From Paragonimus skrjabini miyazakii (lineage: Eukaryota > Platyhelminthes > Trematoda > Plagiorchiida > Troglotrematidae), in the NCBI GenBank assembly GCA_014338405.1, contig JTDE01000102.1, forward strand, positions 343,547 to 407,546: 64,000 bases of DNA. Direction: 5' to 3'. Shown piece after piece: positions 1 through 13,238 of this stretch. Below the pieces are notes generated by a model. That model did not search any database and was not told where the DNA came from. It was given only the letters and a program-made list of their open reading frames with translations. Each line of letters opens with the position of its first letter. The stretch's first letter is position 1. A program made the position numbers and the translations under genes.

Positions 1-1451
1 GATTAAACGAATGAATGAAGCCGAACGGCTCAGATGGCGCAAGCAATCAACCTATTCTTCTAACAAAAGTTAGAAACAGAAGCATAGATAGTGGTTTAGT
101 GAGACATACATAGAATAATAATATAAAATTAGTAATGAAAACAATAATTAAAACCTTGCTTTACGGGATCTTGACTGTGATTCTACGTGGAACTTTCCGC
201 CGATGGACAGACCAATGCCTGATGTCTAATGCTCACTTAGATGCGCAAATAACGCAGACTAAAACAATATCACTCCTCTAGTGACATTAGAAAACTGTTG
301 GTCAAACAGTAGGCTTACATCTTGATTAAATGTTTAAAACGCTGAGAAGACGAAACAGAGGACGAACGAAATGGTAACGCATGAGGAAGACATGGGGTAG
401 TTTCCTATTTCAACTCATAAGGTTACATTGTCTAACAATTCAACAGACTTCGATCCGTCAAGCACAATACATTTCAGTAAGGTAACAGCACGTCAACAAA
501 CCGTTGTAAGTGACTGTAAAAAAATAGGCAGACAAGAAGATATAAGTATTTCGTGTCTAATGTGGACTGTGTATTCTAGCACTCGCACCGTCTAACCTGG
601 AAGGATTGTTCTTCCCAGACGATTGGATTTCGAATCATTCTCACTGTATTGATCAAGCACTAACCTCACTAATCTCTCATTCGGGTGTTCTCGTAAGCGC
701 GGTGTTTTCCTGTCTCAATTTTCTGTTCATGTGAGCTTCACTGGTAATTCCCAAAGGATCGTTTCGCTAAAATATGCGGACCATGTCCTCAGTGTTCAAC
801 TTTCGAACGTAACCTAGTCCGTTTGAATGCAGAATGGCCATATCAAATTAACTGTTAGGTATGGTGCAGACTCTCAAATACTCAACAAACCGAAATATGT
901 TGGTTTTTCATTTCCCCATCTTGAAGGAACAACCTACCGACCACTTTTTACTACTTGTTGCAAAGATACGCACGGAAAACAGGACTCTTCCTAGGTCCCA
1001 ACTCCTGTGACAGTCAGTCAAAAACCGACTTGGCGTTTTCACGTTTCGCTCAGATAAGATGTTCAACGTTTAATGTTTCGAGGTCGGAGTCGGGTTCAAC
1101 ACAGCATAACCCCATTCACCACTTTCTAAATTCATGCGTACTCCATCTCCGATTATATTGTCTTTAAATAATACTGTGTAGCGAACAAACTCGTTTTCAG
1201 TTGTTCAACATCAGGCTAAATACATCACATTTATATCACGTATTTTACAGGGGAATCATTAAAAGGGGTAAATAGGGAACGGATGGTTAATCAGGTCAGT
1301 CAGTTCAGTGTCACACTGCAATCGTGTACCCACTTGAACCGTGGGTCCTGACAGGCTAACAAGGTGTGGGGTTGGTCATAGCAGATCCAACGACTGAATA
1401 AAACGTTTCCGGGCCGACAGGGGTCAGTTGCACAGGCGAATTCCAATTGCT
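1..1451. other. Stretch without a supported gene
   Basis: No reading frame here has protein-like composition or recognisable motifs, and I see no RNA gene. The right edge borders the 3' end of the minus-strand Penelope-like element and may contain its untranslated tail, but I cannot define an end or a target-site duplication. Confidence 0.5.
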
Positions 1452-2625
1452 TCAGCTGTGGACAGAATCCCACGCCTCATTGCCCTTAACTACCCTCGGT
1501 AGATTGGACAAAATGGGTCTGTCACAATGACAGTGATTCGAATCCAACAGGTGCGATAGTATTGCACTGTTGACAGATTTCGTTATTCCACTGTTCAGCC
1601 AAGTTGGGTGGTGTTTCCAGACCCGTTCAGATAAGCGTCTGGTCGTGCGGCCAACATAACTGGTTCCACAAGAACAAGTGAATGAGTATACACAAAAAGA
1701 GGCTGCAGAAACAAGTACTTTATCGTTTAGGATTGGATGTGAAGTGGATATGTAATTTAGCAGCGTAAAATGTTGCACTAACTGCCCTTGTGAGTCTACG
1801 TGTGATAGTTTCAGCTAACGTGTCAACCCTGAAGGGTAATCCGATGTGTACGGTTTTCTTTTTTGCTTGATACACCTGGTCCCTTTCAATCTGTGGTTGC
1901 ATAGTTCTGTCCGTTAACCTTTCCGGGATGTCGTCCACGTATCTCTTATAAAGACTACATTGATCTATCGCTGAACTCAGTTGTTCGTTTTCTAACTTCG
2001 CCATGAAAACGTCTGCAAACAGTGGTCCCAACAGCGATCCCATTGCAACACTGTCCTTCTGTCGATAAATTTCTTCGTTGAATTTAAACTGCACGTTGTA
2101 AATGTACAGATAGAGTAACTGTTTGAGTTCGGCCGGTGGTATCTGAATATCTACGTAAGAACCCTCGATACACTCATATAGATAATCTATAGTGTCCTTT
2201 AGCGGTACGTTCGTAAATAAGGATGAGTCGTCAAGAGAATACATCTACTGTCCACTCAAGTTGATATCTTTGATCGTATTCACCAGATCAACTGAGTCGC
2301 GTAAGCTGTGGGTTGAGAGTTTCCGCCTGACGGGACCTAGTAATTGGCTAATGAGTGGTATGGAGAGTTAGACATATCCAAAATTGGTCTGAGTAGTATC
2401 CCAATTTTGTGAATTTTAGATAATCCATACAATCTGGAAATCATGGTTCCGGTGGTGCTAGTTCTCCCGAATTTATCTGAATCAATAATTCCCTCTGTTT
2501 TAAACAACGTAAGAATTTTGATATTGCTTTCTCGAGGGGTCTTATCTTGTCTTTCTATAATTATTCCTGAGTATTTAATAAAAGAGGTTATCTGGCTACG
2601 GCAGTACCCCCACATTACAATCTGA
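1452..2625 (-). mobile_element. Penelope-like retroelement remnant (RT + GIY-YIG), broken
   Basis: Reading the minus strand from 2615 downwards, the pieces come in the order of a Penelope-like element. First is a reverse transcriptase fingers segment with YGLSKIHKIG and LRPILDMSNSPYHSL (2615-2337). A one-base frameshift leads into a linker ending DINLSGQ and a TAG stop. The palm follows (2244-1720) with SLFTNVPLKDTID, GPLFADVFMAKLE and the catalytic YKRYVDD at about 1930-1941. Right after YVDD the frame jumps to PERLTDRTMQPQ and KKTVHIGLPF, which in this family lie much further downstream, so the stretch between appears deleted. A second frameshift near 1730-1780 joins a GIY-YIG-type nuclease piece (CSCGTSYVGRTTRRLSER, 1778-1452). 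The motifs are seen; the family is inferred from the RT plus GIY-YIG order. It cannot encode a full enzyme. No terminal repeats were found. Confidence 0.88.
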
Positions 2626-4094
2626 TTACACTCGTCGTGTTCCGAAATGTGAAGGCTCAGCTACAAAACCTTATTTGATTCTGGTTATCCCTGCACTCCG
2701 ACTTTTTCCAATGTATATCCGCGCCTTCAATTAGGTATTGTTCCGAATACATATACGCACTCACACACACATGTCGATATTTGTTATCATTAATTTTGCA
2801 TAGCTTCATATTTATCTCAAAATGATTACCAACAAATTGACCATAAAATCGAACCAATAATTTTAATGAATATCTTATCTGTTGACAGTGTGATTGTGCG
2901 TCTCCTGAACATTCATCTCTCTAAGTGTGAATGACAAAAGCTTCATATGTTCTGAATTGAATCGACTGTTTGATTTTAGAGCCAACTTCTGAACAAAGTG
3001 TTTGTAACATGGCCAGGTACACTTTTGGACAATCACGTGTTACCCAAAATAAATGTTGATCATCATCATCATCCGAACCTGTGCTGTGTTTTGCAGGAGT
3101 CTCTTCCGAAGAATAAACCTTTGGATTTATTTGGACAGCTGAACACTGTAGACAACTGTCACGTCTGAATTGGGTTGCCCCACAGTGGGCGAAAGCCGAT
3201 GTACTATATACGGTTACGGTCTCATATGGCACTATACGTGGGTCTATCCGTAAACCTGGTATTCGATACAATCCTGAATTATTTACGCCAGGTTGCGAGT
3301 GGGTGAAATTGATTGCGTCACAGATGACACACTAACGCGGAATTCATATAACCTTGAAACAGAAATTGAAAATTTTTTTTCCAAAACCCATGCAAAATTT
3401 CAATATTTACCAGTTAATTGGCTTTTATATCATACCGGTGAATAAACAGAGACAAATATTACTTTTATTTAGCTTGCTCATTGCTAAAAATGTTTTGCGT
3501 ATGCTGAGGATTTTTGATATGCCCGAATTCTTCACAAGTATTTTGTGACAATAACAGAATTCTATGAAATTTCACTGTAGTTTATCTCTGGTGATAACAC
3601 TTTGTCTTTTCTCAACAGGAATATATCTGCTTCTATTATTTTTCTATCAGTCCTTTCAATACTTGAATGGAATGACATTCATATTTTACCTTTGATTTCA
3701 CATTCAACCAGACATTCTAACCGGCGCATTTCGAAATCTGGTATAATACTCGTGTTTTGTGATTGCTGGAGCCTACCAGCTACTCATCGGTTGTGTAGAG
3801 GCTGAGGATTTAACTCCGGCCACGTTCTCTTGGAAGCGACTGTACAAAAACTACAGCACCTAACTCAAACGAGCAGACTGTCACGTCGAAATCCATAACT
3901 TTGTTTGATTGTGAGTAGTGCTCGAGCTACACTATCGCCTCGACAATGAGATACATTTATTCGACAAGACATTTTAACCTGTCTCCTTTGGGAGGAAACA
4001 CTGGACTCCATTTACGTGTTTCTTACAGTCCATGCGTAATTTTGTCACGATCGGTACTTGAACTCCCGCCATATTATCAGGTAACAATTGTGTT
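2626..4094. other. Stretch without a supported gene
   Basis: It holds a 116-codon minus-strand frame (2921-3271) whose only striking feature is a run of five aspartates made by a short ATC repeat at 3058-3073. No homology is recognised. The rest shows nothing I can support. Confidence 0.45.
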
Positions 4095-4260
4095 TATCAT
4101 TGCGACAACCAAATGATTTCTTGCTAGCAAGTGTGGTTAGAGATTTGCACGTGATGAGTCAGTCATGCCTAATGTGTGGTGGACGGCGCTGTCGTCCAGG
4201 CGGGGTGACCGGAGTACAACCTCCGGTAGTGGCACTAGAAACACAGTGCGAACGATTTCT
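4095..4260 (+). repeat. Degenerate copy of the tRNA-like/inverted-repeat family (core part)
   Basis: The stretch shares order and words with the centre of the copy at 16.94-17.41 kb: a CGACAACC-like start, an AAGTGTGGTT/AAGTGGTT block, TTGCACGTGATGA against TTCACGTGCGATGA, then TGCCTAATGTG followed by a G-rich block and a GGAGT.C..CC box. The ends are not recognisable. This comparison was made by eye and the match is diverged. Confidence 0.4.
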
Positions 4261-4269
4261 GTCAAGAGC

Positions 4270-5595
4270 AAAGTCATATTTCAGTGCTTTTTACGCAAAG
4301 AGCTGGCTGAAAAATCCACCTGAGTGCAAAAGCCTCGAGCAAATGTGAATATTCTTCGATCTAGATTCAACCAAGCCATTTACTACTCATTGGTAATCCA
4401 AAAATATTGGTTGCGGAAAAAAAACAATTATTTCAAAATTAAATCAGTTGTTGTTATTTATAAACGAACATCCGAATGACCTGAAAATAATCCTGAACTA
4501 CACTGTTGAGTTTTGTAGTCACAAAAGTCACATGAATAATCACGCAAAAAGTAGTGTTTATTCTCCGTAGAAATGGTATTCGTTATAGAACTTTCTAGAA
4601 ATATACATATATCGTACAGGGACCCGAAGATAGTAACGGAAGAAAATTTTATGAAAAAGTGTAAACGAACTGTCACTGTAGATTAATTCTGGCAGCAACC
4701 AAATATTGTTATGATTTCAGAAATTATACTTCAAAAGAAAATGTTATTAGTCAACTAATCATCTTCACAGAACACAACTATCCTGTTACTTGTATCAGAA
4801 AGACTGAAAAAAGTATAACTTGGTAGTGTATATTTGGGGTTTGAACGTAAGCTATAATGTTGTACCAAAACGAATCACTGTAATCTTAGCTTAGTAGTTT
4901 ATAGATATATGCAGCATTTATGAATACTATACTTGTATGACAGTTCAAAAAAAACCTGCGTCTTCTGTTTGTAAAACAAACATACAATCTGGAATGAATT
5001 GATTTAAAGACTGCCTAGCCAACTTGGAACAGAATGTCAACTAATGGTTTGAAGTATTCACGAGTGGTGTTAACATATTATGTACTATTAGCAATTGCGT
5101 GACAAAAACTGCAAAATAACTTTTCTATCAAAAATACAAAACTAGTGGTTCACTTACAGAGGTTGACTTTGATTAGATTTTCTGCGATGCAGTTCGTTGA
5201 GTTTCCCTAAAAGATTGTGTGGAAGCTAGTAATGGCTTCCTTTGCTTGTAAGTATATGAAATGAGAAAGGAACAGCATATATCCATTAATAGTTGCATGA
5301 AATCTAGAAAAAAATCAAACAATAGTTTGGTTTTTGGCTTAGATTACTACAATGTTTGGGGATAATTAACTTTTACTGGGTGAGTATAAGAAAATTCGAG
5401 AACGCTGGAATCGTAAACGCAAGGTTGATAAATAAGCAGATTTTAACCAGTTCGTATATCATCTATAAGAAATTGAATATCATTCATAACTGACGGTAAT
5501 TTTCTCATGCATATAAAGCTTTCACTGTCTACATTCGAAAGTAAGCATTTGACCCAAATTTTGCTCTTGTTAGATCTTATCGGAACTGTGTGTCC
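4270..5595. other. AT-rich stretch without a supported gene
   Basis: Strongly AT-rich sequence. A cysteine pair in a 72-codon minus-strand frame (4458-4676) resembles half of a zinc finger but lacks the histidine spacing. Nothing else is supportable. Confidence 0.45.
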
Positions 5596-5599
5596 TTGT

Positions 5600-5655
5600 C
5601 ACTGCTGGGAATAGAGCTCGCACCCACGTCTTTGACCACTAAGGTAACGATGGCT
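5600..5655 (-). repeat. tRNA-like SINE head
   Basis: On the minus strand the sequence reads as a tRNA-like Pol III promoter: an A-box-like CCTTAGTGGTCAAAGACG is followed about 10 bases later by a B-box-like GAGCTCTATTCCC. A complete cloverleaf cannot be drawn, so this is a SINE head or tRNA pseudogene, not a working tRNA. The A-box wording is close to that at 47.2 kb and 20.0 kb. Confidence 0.5.
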
Positions 5656-5659
5656 CGAT

Positions 5660-8066
5660 TGTTGGACGCTGCCAAAGTTTCAGTCCCGAGCATGTTGACC
5701 GTTACTAAATGGGATATCACCCAGGCCGTTATAGAGCACAGCTAGCAGACAAGTAGTAAGTAGGTTTGAAGTTCGAGATTCATCATTCATATATGGGTGA
5801 CCCAAAATGGTTTGGTAGACCACCTGCATTTTTGGGATTTAGGGTACAGGGGGCACACAATTTTTATCCACTACAGGGTTTAGCTGAGATTTTAACATTT
5901 CGCCACCCACCAACATCCACCGTAACATTCAATCTTTGAAGTTGCCAACCCCACACACTCTCAGTTACCGTGCTCAAATTGCTTAGTGTTTTCGAGTAAG
6001 TGACGGGAGTCAGCCGCTTCCCCACATAGCACTTGGTTCCACTCTACCTCATGTTAGAGGTAAGCAGTAAGGCATATGGTTGACATGATCAAGAATAGAA
6101 CTCCAGTCATGTTAACACGAAGCAGTCATGCTGACCATTGTCTCTTCAGCCCCACATCAAATATAACTAAATTATCATATATAAACCAATCACCCGCGAA
6201 GTATGCTGGGCTTGCCCGATCGTCTCGAGAAAAGGTAAAACATCTCTCCCGTTAACTCTAATCGATGACTCCTAGAGTGGAACTTCTGCTTTAACTGGGA
6301 TCACGGAACTTACTGAACTATTTGATAGGTATTTTGGCCGCTTTTGGATAGAAGAGAATTTTGCCTTATGTAAGTTAAACAACGCTCACACCTTTTCCAA
6401 TCTACCTCAGTAGCACAAGCTTTTCAATGAGCTTCCCTTTGAAAAGTAGCACGGTACTCAAATCCCGTTCTTGTTGGAGCTCACCTGTAGCACATGTCTT
6501 CCGCACCCCTGGTAGATGCCCTCCTGCCGCCTTCTCGTGATGCAACCAGGTAAATTATATTAGACACGACCGAAGTAACAGATCTAATCGCTGGTTAACG
6601 ATCATTTGGTAATCATGTGACATATCAGATGAAAGAAAGCTGGAAAAGTCCAACCGAAAAAATAATTTCATGCAATCAAAAACTTTATTTCATTTATGCG
6701 GACCGGGGCCTAGGAAGTTGTCTGACTCTCGGATTGCTGAAGGTGTAGTCAGTTGATATCAAAACGAACCTCATGCGAAAATCAATGCGGTGCACTTCTG
6801 GACGGTTCTAAAGCCTTTCTTATTGACATGTGAACTGCACTTTTTACACAAGTCAAGTCGTCAAATTGCTTTCCGCACAACGAACGATAGAACCTCATGC
6901 ATGATCTCCACCACGTGTTCAGCAGTAATCAAAGCATTAAAAATGTTACGAGCAACAATGACTGAGTTAAGAATAGAATTACCAAATTTTACAGTCAATG
7001 ATATAAAAGGGAAGTGTGGAAGAGTAAAACCTGTTATGCGCCCAGAAGTTTAGTGAGATCTGCTTACACTGCTTTTGAACGCGATCAGGCAGATCAAGTT
7101 ACAAAAGTGGATGACGTTTAGAACAGGTTTCATGCTAGTAGCTGAATTTCATCCCAAAAGATTTTTTCAGAAAACTGTTCACATTTTTTTCAATTGGAGC
7201 AGAACGGTAATATTTTTCTATAATTGATGTGTAACATGTTTACGTAGTAAGAGTGAGTAATACGGGGACCGTATACTGATCCTACCATTCCAAACAATGC
7301 CCACAAGACTGACTGCCAAGTTGGTGGGCGTTTCGGCTTGTAACTTCGACGGTCGCTGGCTCAATCCTCTATTCAGACTATCTTTATCTGACGAGTCACG
7401 AGTTGGACCCGTCGTGGAGTGTAGGCACTTTGGAAGCCAGCATCAAGAAACATTATAATAACGTAGATTAGTGACATTACAGTGAAATGTCAACATTTGT
7501 AAAATGTACCCATGTAACGTCGTTTTATCGAGCCAGAAGATGCACAGATCTGCTCAATCACTTTGGTCTTTTCTTTAAAAGACCATCGAAAACAAGTGAA
7601 GAATGGCATGTTCAGTTGTGAAATAGGTTGATTTAAATGACCCTTAAACTGACGTGACAATAGATAAAATCTACTTCCAAAAGAACCACATAAAAACGGG
7701 TTTGCCAATTTTCGTGGGTCATTATCTGACATGGAGGAACAAGCGCATGTTTTGCATTAACGAATTAAGTTTACAGATAATTGTCTGAGAATGGATAAAA
7801 CCCTGTGTTAAAATCTGATGTGTTTTTGGATGATGCAGCGGATAACCAAGGTTGTCGGTCAAAGCATATCTCACAACCTGGATGGTGCGTTGGTTTATTA
7901 GTGGACTGGATTGTAACGAAACTGGATATTTGATTTGCGTGTGCTTCAGAACCGCAGCAATAGTATTTTGGTGTGTAGCTGGCATATTTTGAAGCCGGTA
8001 AGCAGTTGTGAACGGTTAAACCAAATGTGACGTGATGAAGTAGTAATGTGGAGATTGCACGCTTGA
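5660..8066. other. Stretch without a supported gene
   Basis: Several minus-strand frames of 80-87 codons lie at 7490-7985 and one plus-strand frame at 6790-7053. None shows a motif, good splice borders or a family I recognise. Around 7320-7360 there is a weak B-box-like GGCTCAATCC. Confidence 0.4.
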
Positions 8067-8273
8067 ATAAGTAATTTCATCAATGCAGTAAGAAGACATA
8101 TGTTGCGATATGTTGACAGTCCGTTTACTCTCATCAGTCGCAAACGTAAAACATGCTAGTTACATAGGTGTGTCATATATAACTTGCATATTTTACATTT
8201 GCGACTGATGAGAGTAAACGAAATGTCAACATATCCCAACATATGTCCTCTTACTGTATTGATGAAGTTATTA
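8067..8273. repeat. Long near-perfect inverted repeat (hairpin)
   Basis: The left arm is at about 8067-8166 and the right arm at about 8176-8273, separated by a loop of about 9 bases. The arms pair over roughly 98-100 bp with about a dozen mismatches. Shared core words include GACATATGTTG.GATATGTTG and CGTTTACTCTCATCAGTCGC in the left arm, with their complements in the right. Similarity stops abruptly outside the arms. A transcript through it would fold into a long hairpin. It could be a foldback element, a recent inverted duplication or a small-RNA source; the sequence alone does not decide. Confidence 0.9.
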
Positions 8274-11200
8274 AAGGGTACCCAGTGTTTCATGAATAAA
8301 TAATGTTTACTCGTGGGGCATTGAAATTTAGAAACTGACGCAAAGATGTTGAACTGAGTGGCAATTCCGTAGTTGGCGATGTATCTTGAATGACGGAGGG
8401 TTACTTGTTTGGGTAAGTTGAGTAATATCTCCAGGGGTAAAGTTCGTACGGCAGGTTGGTTGTTAAGGCAGTTGCGATCGATAGGTATCCGCTATACCGT
8501 TGTATTAAATATAGGTAGGTCCCATTATAAACGTTTCATCCGCCGTGTAGTGTACTCTTACTGCAGTTTGGGAAGGACGTCACCAAGCCGATGTTTGCGT
8601 CCTCTCGCTGTTTAACTTCACGAAAGAGTGTATCCGTAATGTTACGAAGCGTGGCATCGTCTGGCGTCTACCAACGATATCTTAAACTTGGAAGACGGGC
8701 GCACTTTTTTTCTCATTATGCTCGTAAAACTGCCCACATCGCTTACACAACGACAAGCCCTTTCTGCCTTTCAGTGATGGTAACGTGTGGTTTGACGGAA
8801 GACACCAGATAAACTCTCATGTTAGGCTGATGATATGTAAAGTGAGGGTTTAATCCACCAGACTGCTTACTTCCAACCTCACATATAAAACCTGCAAAAG
8901 ACTGCATCCGTATCATTCAAGTCGAATTACTCAACAACGCCATTCGGCGACATCTTCGTATTGGTAATTAAAGCCAGCAGGTTGCTGTACTGAGTACTCG
9001 GGCAAGAACTTTTGCATTACAGACGATAATGACGGATCTTCTGTAGATTCCTCCTAGTAGCTATGCATTAGTCATGTGGATTAGTACATAATCTGAGTGA
9101 AACTGTAAGAATTAGAGGTAATTGTAACTCAAAGTGCGTGGCGTTCTATGCGGACAGGCTCCTCCTGGCCATGTGTGGACAAAACACTAGCTGAAGTTGG
9201 TTGGGGACACCTTGGCGTCGTCAGTAAATCGTCAATAGAATGTGGGCAGATTGTCATGTCCGAATATTTTGTTGCGGTGGGAACGAAATGCGAGAACTGT
9301 AGAACGCGCTATCTGGAAATAGAATTAGTTTGGCTAGTTCAAACTCATTCTGACAAAGCAACTTTAACGGAAGAGTTCAAAACGCCACCATCATATGAAC
9401 CATGAGGTCAAAATCAACACCATACGGACCACTAGAAATAGAATTGAAAGTGGACAAACTGCCTGTAGAACGGCAAGGCTGAGTCGACGGAAGGTAGAGA
9501 GTAACTAATGTTGAATCTTCAAAATATCTTGCTACGTGCAACAGAAAATGCCTTCCCACTGCTCATGTTTTATTGGGCTGCAGTGAAGACATAGATAGTT
9601 TCGTGCGTCAGAAGAGCGAGTGAGAAACTGTTTAATAAACATCTATAAGTGGCGCGTCAACTGCACGCATTGTGGAGGAACGTACCAGACAAAGTTGACA
9701 AACCTCGAAACTGCGTATAAATCTCAAATAACACTGTAACGGGTTAGAACTCAAATGCACCGACTAGTGAACGGTACGGCCAACGAGGGTTCCAAATCAC
9801 ACAAAAACAGTTTACCGATACTCAGTCCACCTCAGAGTAAAGATTGAAAATGATTTTCTCAGTTGGCCAAGGTTGATCAAAAATTAAACAAAATCAAAAT
9901 GCCTCCAGGTTGGACGATTACACCTCGAATTATAAACAGCTGAGTGCGTCTTCACTTCCTCTTCGGTTTGGTTTGCGAATTTTCCAAAGACGGGGTTAAT
10001 GGCAACGTAAAGTCCATAATTTTACTACGGATTAAAAGTGTCGCCGTCAAGCGCCTTAACGGCGCAGTTTTTCCGAATCTTGAATACCTTTTTGCTCTTG
10101 TGCGGCAGTTGTCCCTAAACAATACACACTCTCTAATATCAACCTGATCGATTAAGGTCGTGGTCACACATGAATGTTAGCTGGTACAAGCGTGAGAACG
10201 ATTAACTGGACCATGAAGTATGCAAAATTCAAATTGGAATGAATAACATTCAAAGTTCTGCAACTTGTCAGAAGTGTCTAAATGTAAATTCGCAACAATG
10301 GGAAACGAAGATACTGCATATCACTCGGCATATCGAGAAAACCGTTGAGGAAATAGTTCAATAAGCGCATAAGGCACAACAGTAAAGGCTTCCATTTACA
10401 GAAACACTATAACCCGAATTAGGCTCAAAGCGACAAAATGTGATTGAAACTTGTGTCATGAGACAATCATGCTGAGCTGCTCTTTTCAATAGCAAGTTGC
10501 CCAAACGCCTAACACTTTTAGGATCACCTTCACAATGCCTTTTAGTTAACAAACACAGTTGCAAACCCTACGACGGAGAGAAATTCTGATTACCTGAGCG
10601 AATGTTATCAGTAACTTTCGCATATGCCTTTATTTATATACCTAATAAGCATGTCAGCTGTATCACCAGTCTCGTGTTCAACAAATCTAACTTATCATAT
10701 ACAAATGCTCAAGCATACTCTCATGTCTGTCCGATCACCTCAGGAGGAGATATATTGACTATCCCGTTGCTTTTAGTCGATAACTTTGTCCAAAGGACTA
10801 CTTTTTAAATTGAAATCACAAGCAACATTGAATTAGTCGAGGGGTATTTTGAGTACTGTAAAGCAGTATCTTGATAAACACTATTGATTAGCTACAACAA
10901 GAGCATTACTGGAGTCTAGGGTGAGTGTGGAAAATCTGTAAGATACCTACGATGCACCCGCGTGAGTGAAGCTCATATTTTATTAACCAAAGCCCATTAC
11001 TGTTTATCAGTAGTTTTACTAAATTATGTGTCACCCAACTTGGCTTTGTCAGCAATTTGTGTTGATCGGAAGTATTTGCAACTACAAAATAAAGCCTTTG
11101 ATTTTCATGCGACCATCATAAACGATGAATAAATTAAATTTCTTCCGCAGAGGGGATGCAGCAAAATGTAAAACTATTAACGGATACAATGTTATTTACA

Positions 11201-12848
11201 ACGTTATAGTGACAAAAATTGAAGGACTGTTTGGTTCAGTTACACTTACACGAATACGGAATTTCAATCAGAATCGATGCGAATTTTCCAGAAATCGTCC
11301 ACTGTCGGCGTTTTCATGAAAACCTAGGATATACTTCACCTAACTTACCATCAGAGCTATTTCCTAAAATATAAACTGGCAGTGTTGTTTTAGCACAATC
11401 GTACCGTTCCTGCAGAAACTTTCTTCCCGGCTGTGGTGTTTGTTGTTCGACCGTATCACACATCAGTAATTGCAAGATGACTCAAATACTCGATGTGAAA
11501 AAGTAAAGCGACTATATTCAAAAGAAATATAAAACCTGTCCAAGTTTTTTACGCCCGCCGTATGTTTTGGAGCGTTTCTATGTCGACCGTCCGCCATAGA
11601 AACCACACAAACTGTAAAAGACGTAGAATGGGCAAACGTAGATTCTGCCATTCCCTTACAAACGTGTTTAGTTCTCTCTGTAACTTTTGCACAGAGTTGA
11701 TCAACTTCACCGAAGAACTGCACGCATTACTCTGTTCTTATAACACTTACCTCTCCTAGATTCGTGGGATACAAACTTTAAATCGATTTTTCCACTGAGT
11801 TCGTTATAATATTTAGGCTCCATTTACTGAATGTTTCCCAAACACTGCTTAGGATAACGAAGTAACTACAATCCACGTGAGAATGTTGAAGAAACATACT
11901 TCAACAAGATAAGTAAAATGTAATTACTGAGAGATTACTAAGAATGTTTTCTCATTATCAGACAGAACCCCAGTAAGAAATAAATCCCGAAAAATAGAAT
12001 CGACTCCAAGACAAATGCTGTCAAGTGCAGAAGTCAATATATGTGGCATAATCAAAGTTGAATCATCCTTGTCAAATGGGCCTGATCAGAAACAGAGCGA
12101 AAAAGGAAATAGCCCAGAAATGGTTGGTTGTGAATTAATCACGATAACCCTGACAAATCAAATTAATAAATCATAGGAAACCTTGTGAATGTGACAGTTC
12201 GAATATATCAGCTTTAAATCAAAACCAAAGTTAAAATAACTCTTAATAAGACAAAATTGTCGTGAAATGAACCTGACCAGACAGGCTAACGCGATCTTTG
12301 TTTAAACTAATATCGCTGCACTTATTCACGTTAACGCTGCAGAAATAAAATTGACAAAATATGAATTAATAAACCATCCACTCAAATCATCCGCTTTTTT
12401 GAAAAAGAATAGTCCATGAGTACAACTATGGCAATGTTAATGTAATGAACAGTTCTATTAGGTCAAATAACAGACTTCGTTCTTGTAACGGTAACTGCCT
12501 GGGAACAGAGGAGGAATCTACGAAACTCTACCATTAACGATGTATTTACGAAGTATTGATACAATACAGAGCTGATGACACCTTAAGAACGTAACTCTAC
12601 CGGTAGTCCACTTGGACAGGGTGGCGTTTGCAATACAACTGTTTTGTCCCGGTTCAAGGAAAATAAGGTGTGGTAAAAATCTACTTCAGTCGTTTTAAAC
12701 AAACACTGCACAACAGGCGCAGTCAGTAAAGAAAGCCGATATCTCAACGACGCACTAAACGTAGACAGAGATCCAAAGTCGATTGTAAAACACTTAAATA
12801 GACCACAAGGTTAATAATAAGTTTGTAGGGATTTTGGTTTTTAAATAA
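8274..12848. other. Stretch without a supported gene
   Basis: Many frames of 60-86 codons occur, none with a recognisable domain. A cysteine/histidine pattern on the minus strand near 8720-8757 looked like a zinc knuckle but is broken by frame. I see no RNA gene or clear repeat here. Confidence 0.45.
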
Positions 12849-13238
12849 GTTGAAAATCACTTTCAACTAATCGCAGTTATCGCATTCCCATAAACATTCC
12901 AGTAGATATCTATACAAAAGATGCACTGGACTTGAGTTTCACTCTCATTGGAACTCGCCAGTGGCGCACATTCTTTACACCGTCGGCACTAGAACTCCGA
13001 TCACGCTTTCGTGAGATAACCTTGTTGACCACTGTGACATTGACCTCGCATTACGCGTGACTGAATCTTCGTATGTGAACGGTCAGCTTCATTCGGTTGT
13101 GAGTCATGCTCAAATTACCCGATTGCCTCTGAGCCTTAAAAAGAACGAAACTCGGGTTTGGTGCTTCTATTCAAAAGCGGCACAATATAAAATGTGTAGG
13201 AATGCAACAACTGCAGTCAACTGTGGAACTGGGTTGAG
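12849..13238. repeat. Inverted-repeat/tRNA-like family, copy A
   Basis: The left end carries AATCGCAGTTATCGCATTCC, then CATAAACATTCCAGTAG and GCACTGGACTTGAGTTTC. The right end carries the complement-type words GAAACTCGGGTTTGGTGCTTC and GGAATGCAACAACTGCAGTC. The two ends form diverged terminal inverted repeats of roughly 100 bp, matching those of the copy at 16.9 kb. The interior has GCCAGTGGCGCA followed by an ACACCGTCGGCACTAGAACT block, resembling a disturbed tRNA-like core. No transposase is present, so this is a non-autonomous element. Target-site duplication not identified. Confidence 0.7.

Noticed and set aside
2921..3271. 116-codon minus-strand frame with an aspartate run
   Set aside because: The aspartates come from an ATC simple repeat and the rest has no recognisable motif.
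4458..4676. C2H2 zinc finger on the minus strand (YSCDFCDYKTQQC)
   Set aside because: The cysteine pair is followed by only one histidine at the wrong distance; probably chance.
8700..8760. Retroviral-type zinc knuckle (CKRCGQFYEH...) on the minus strand
   Set aside because: The last cysteine is out of frame after a run of seven A and the spacing is off; no other gag or pol sequence lies nearby.
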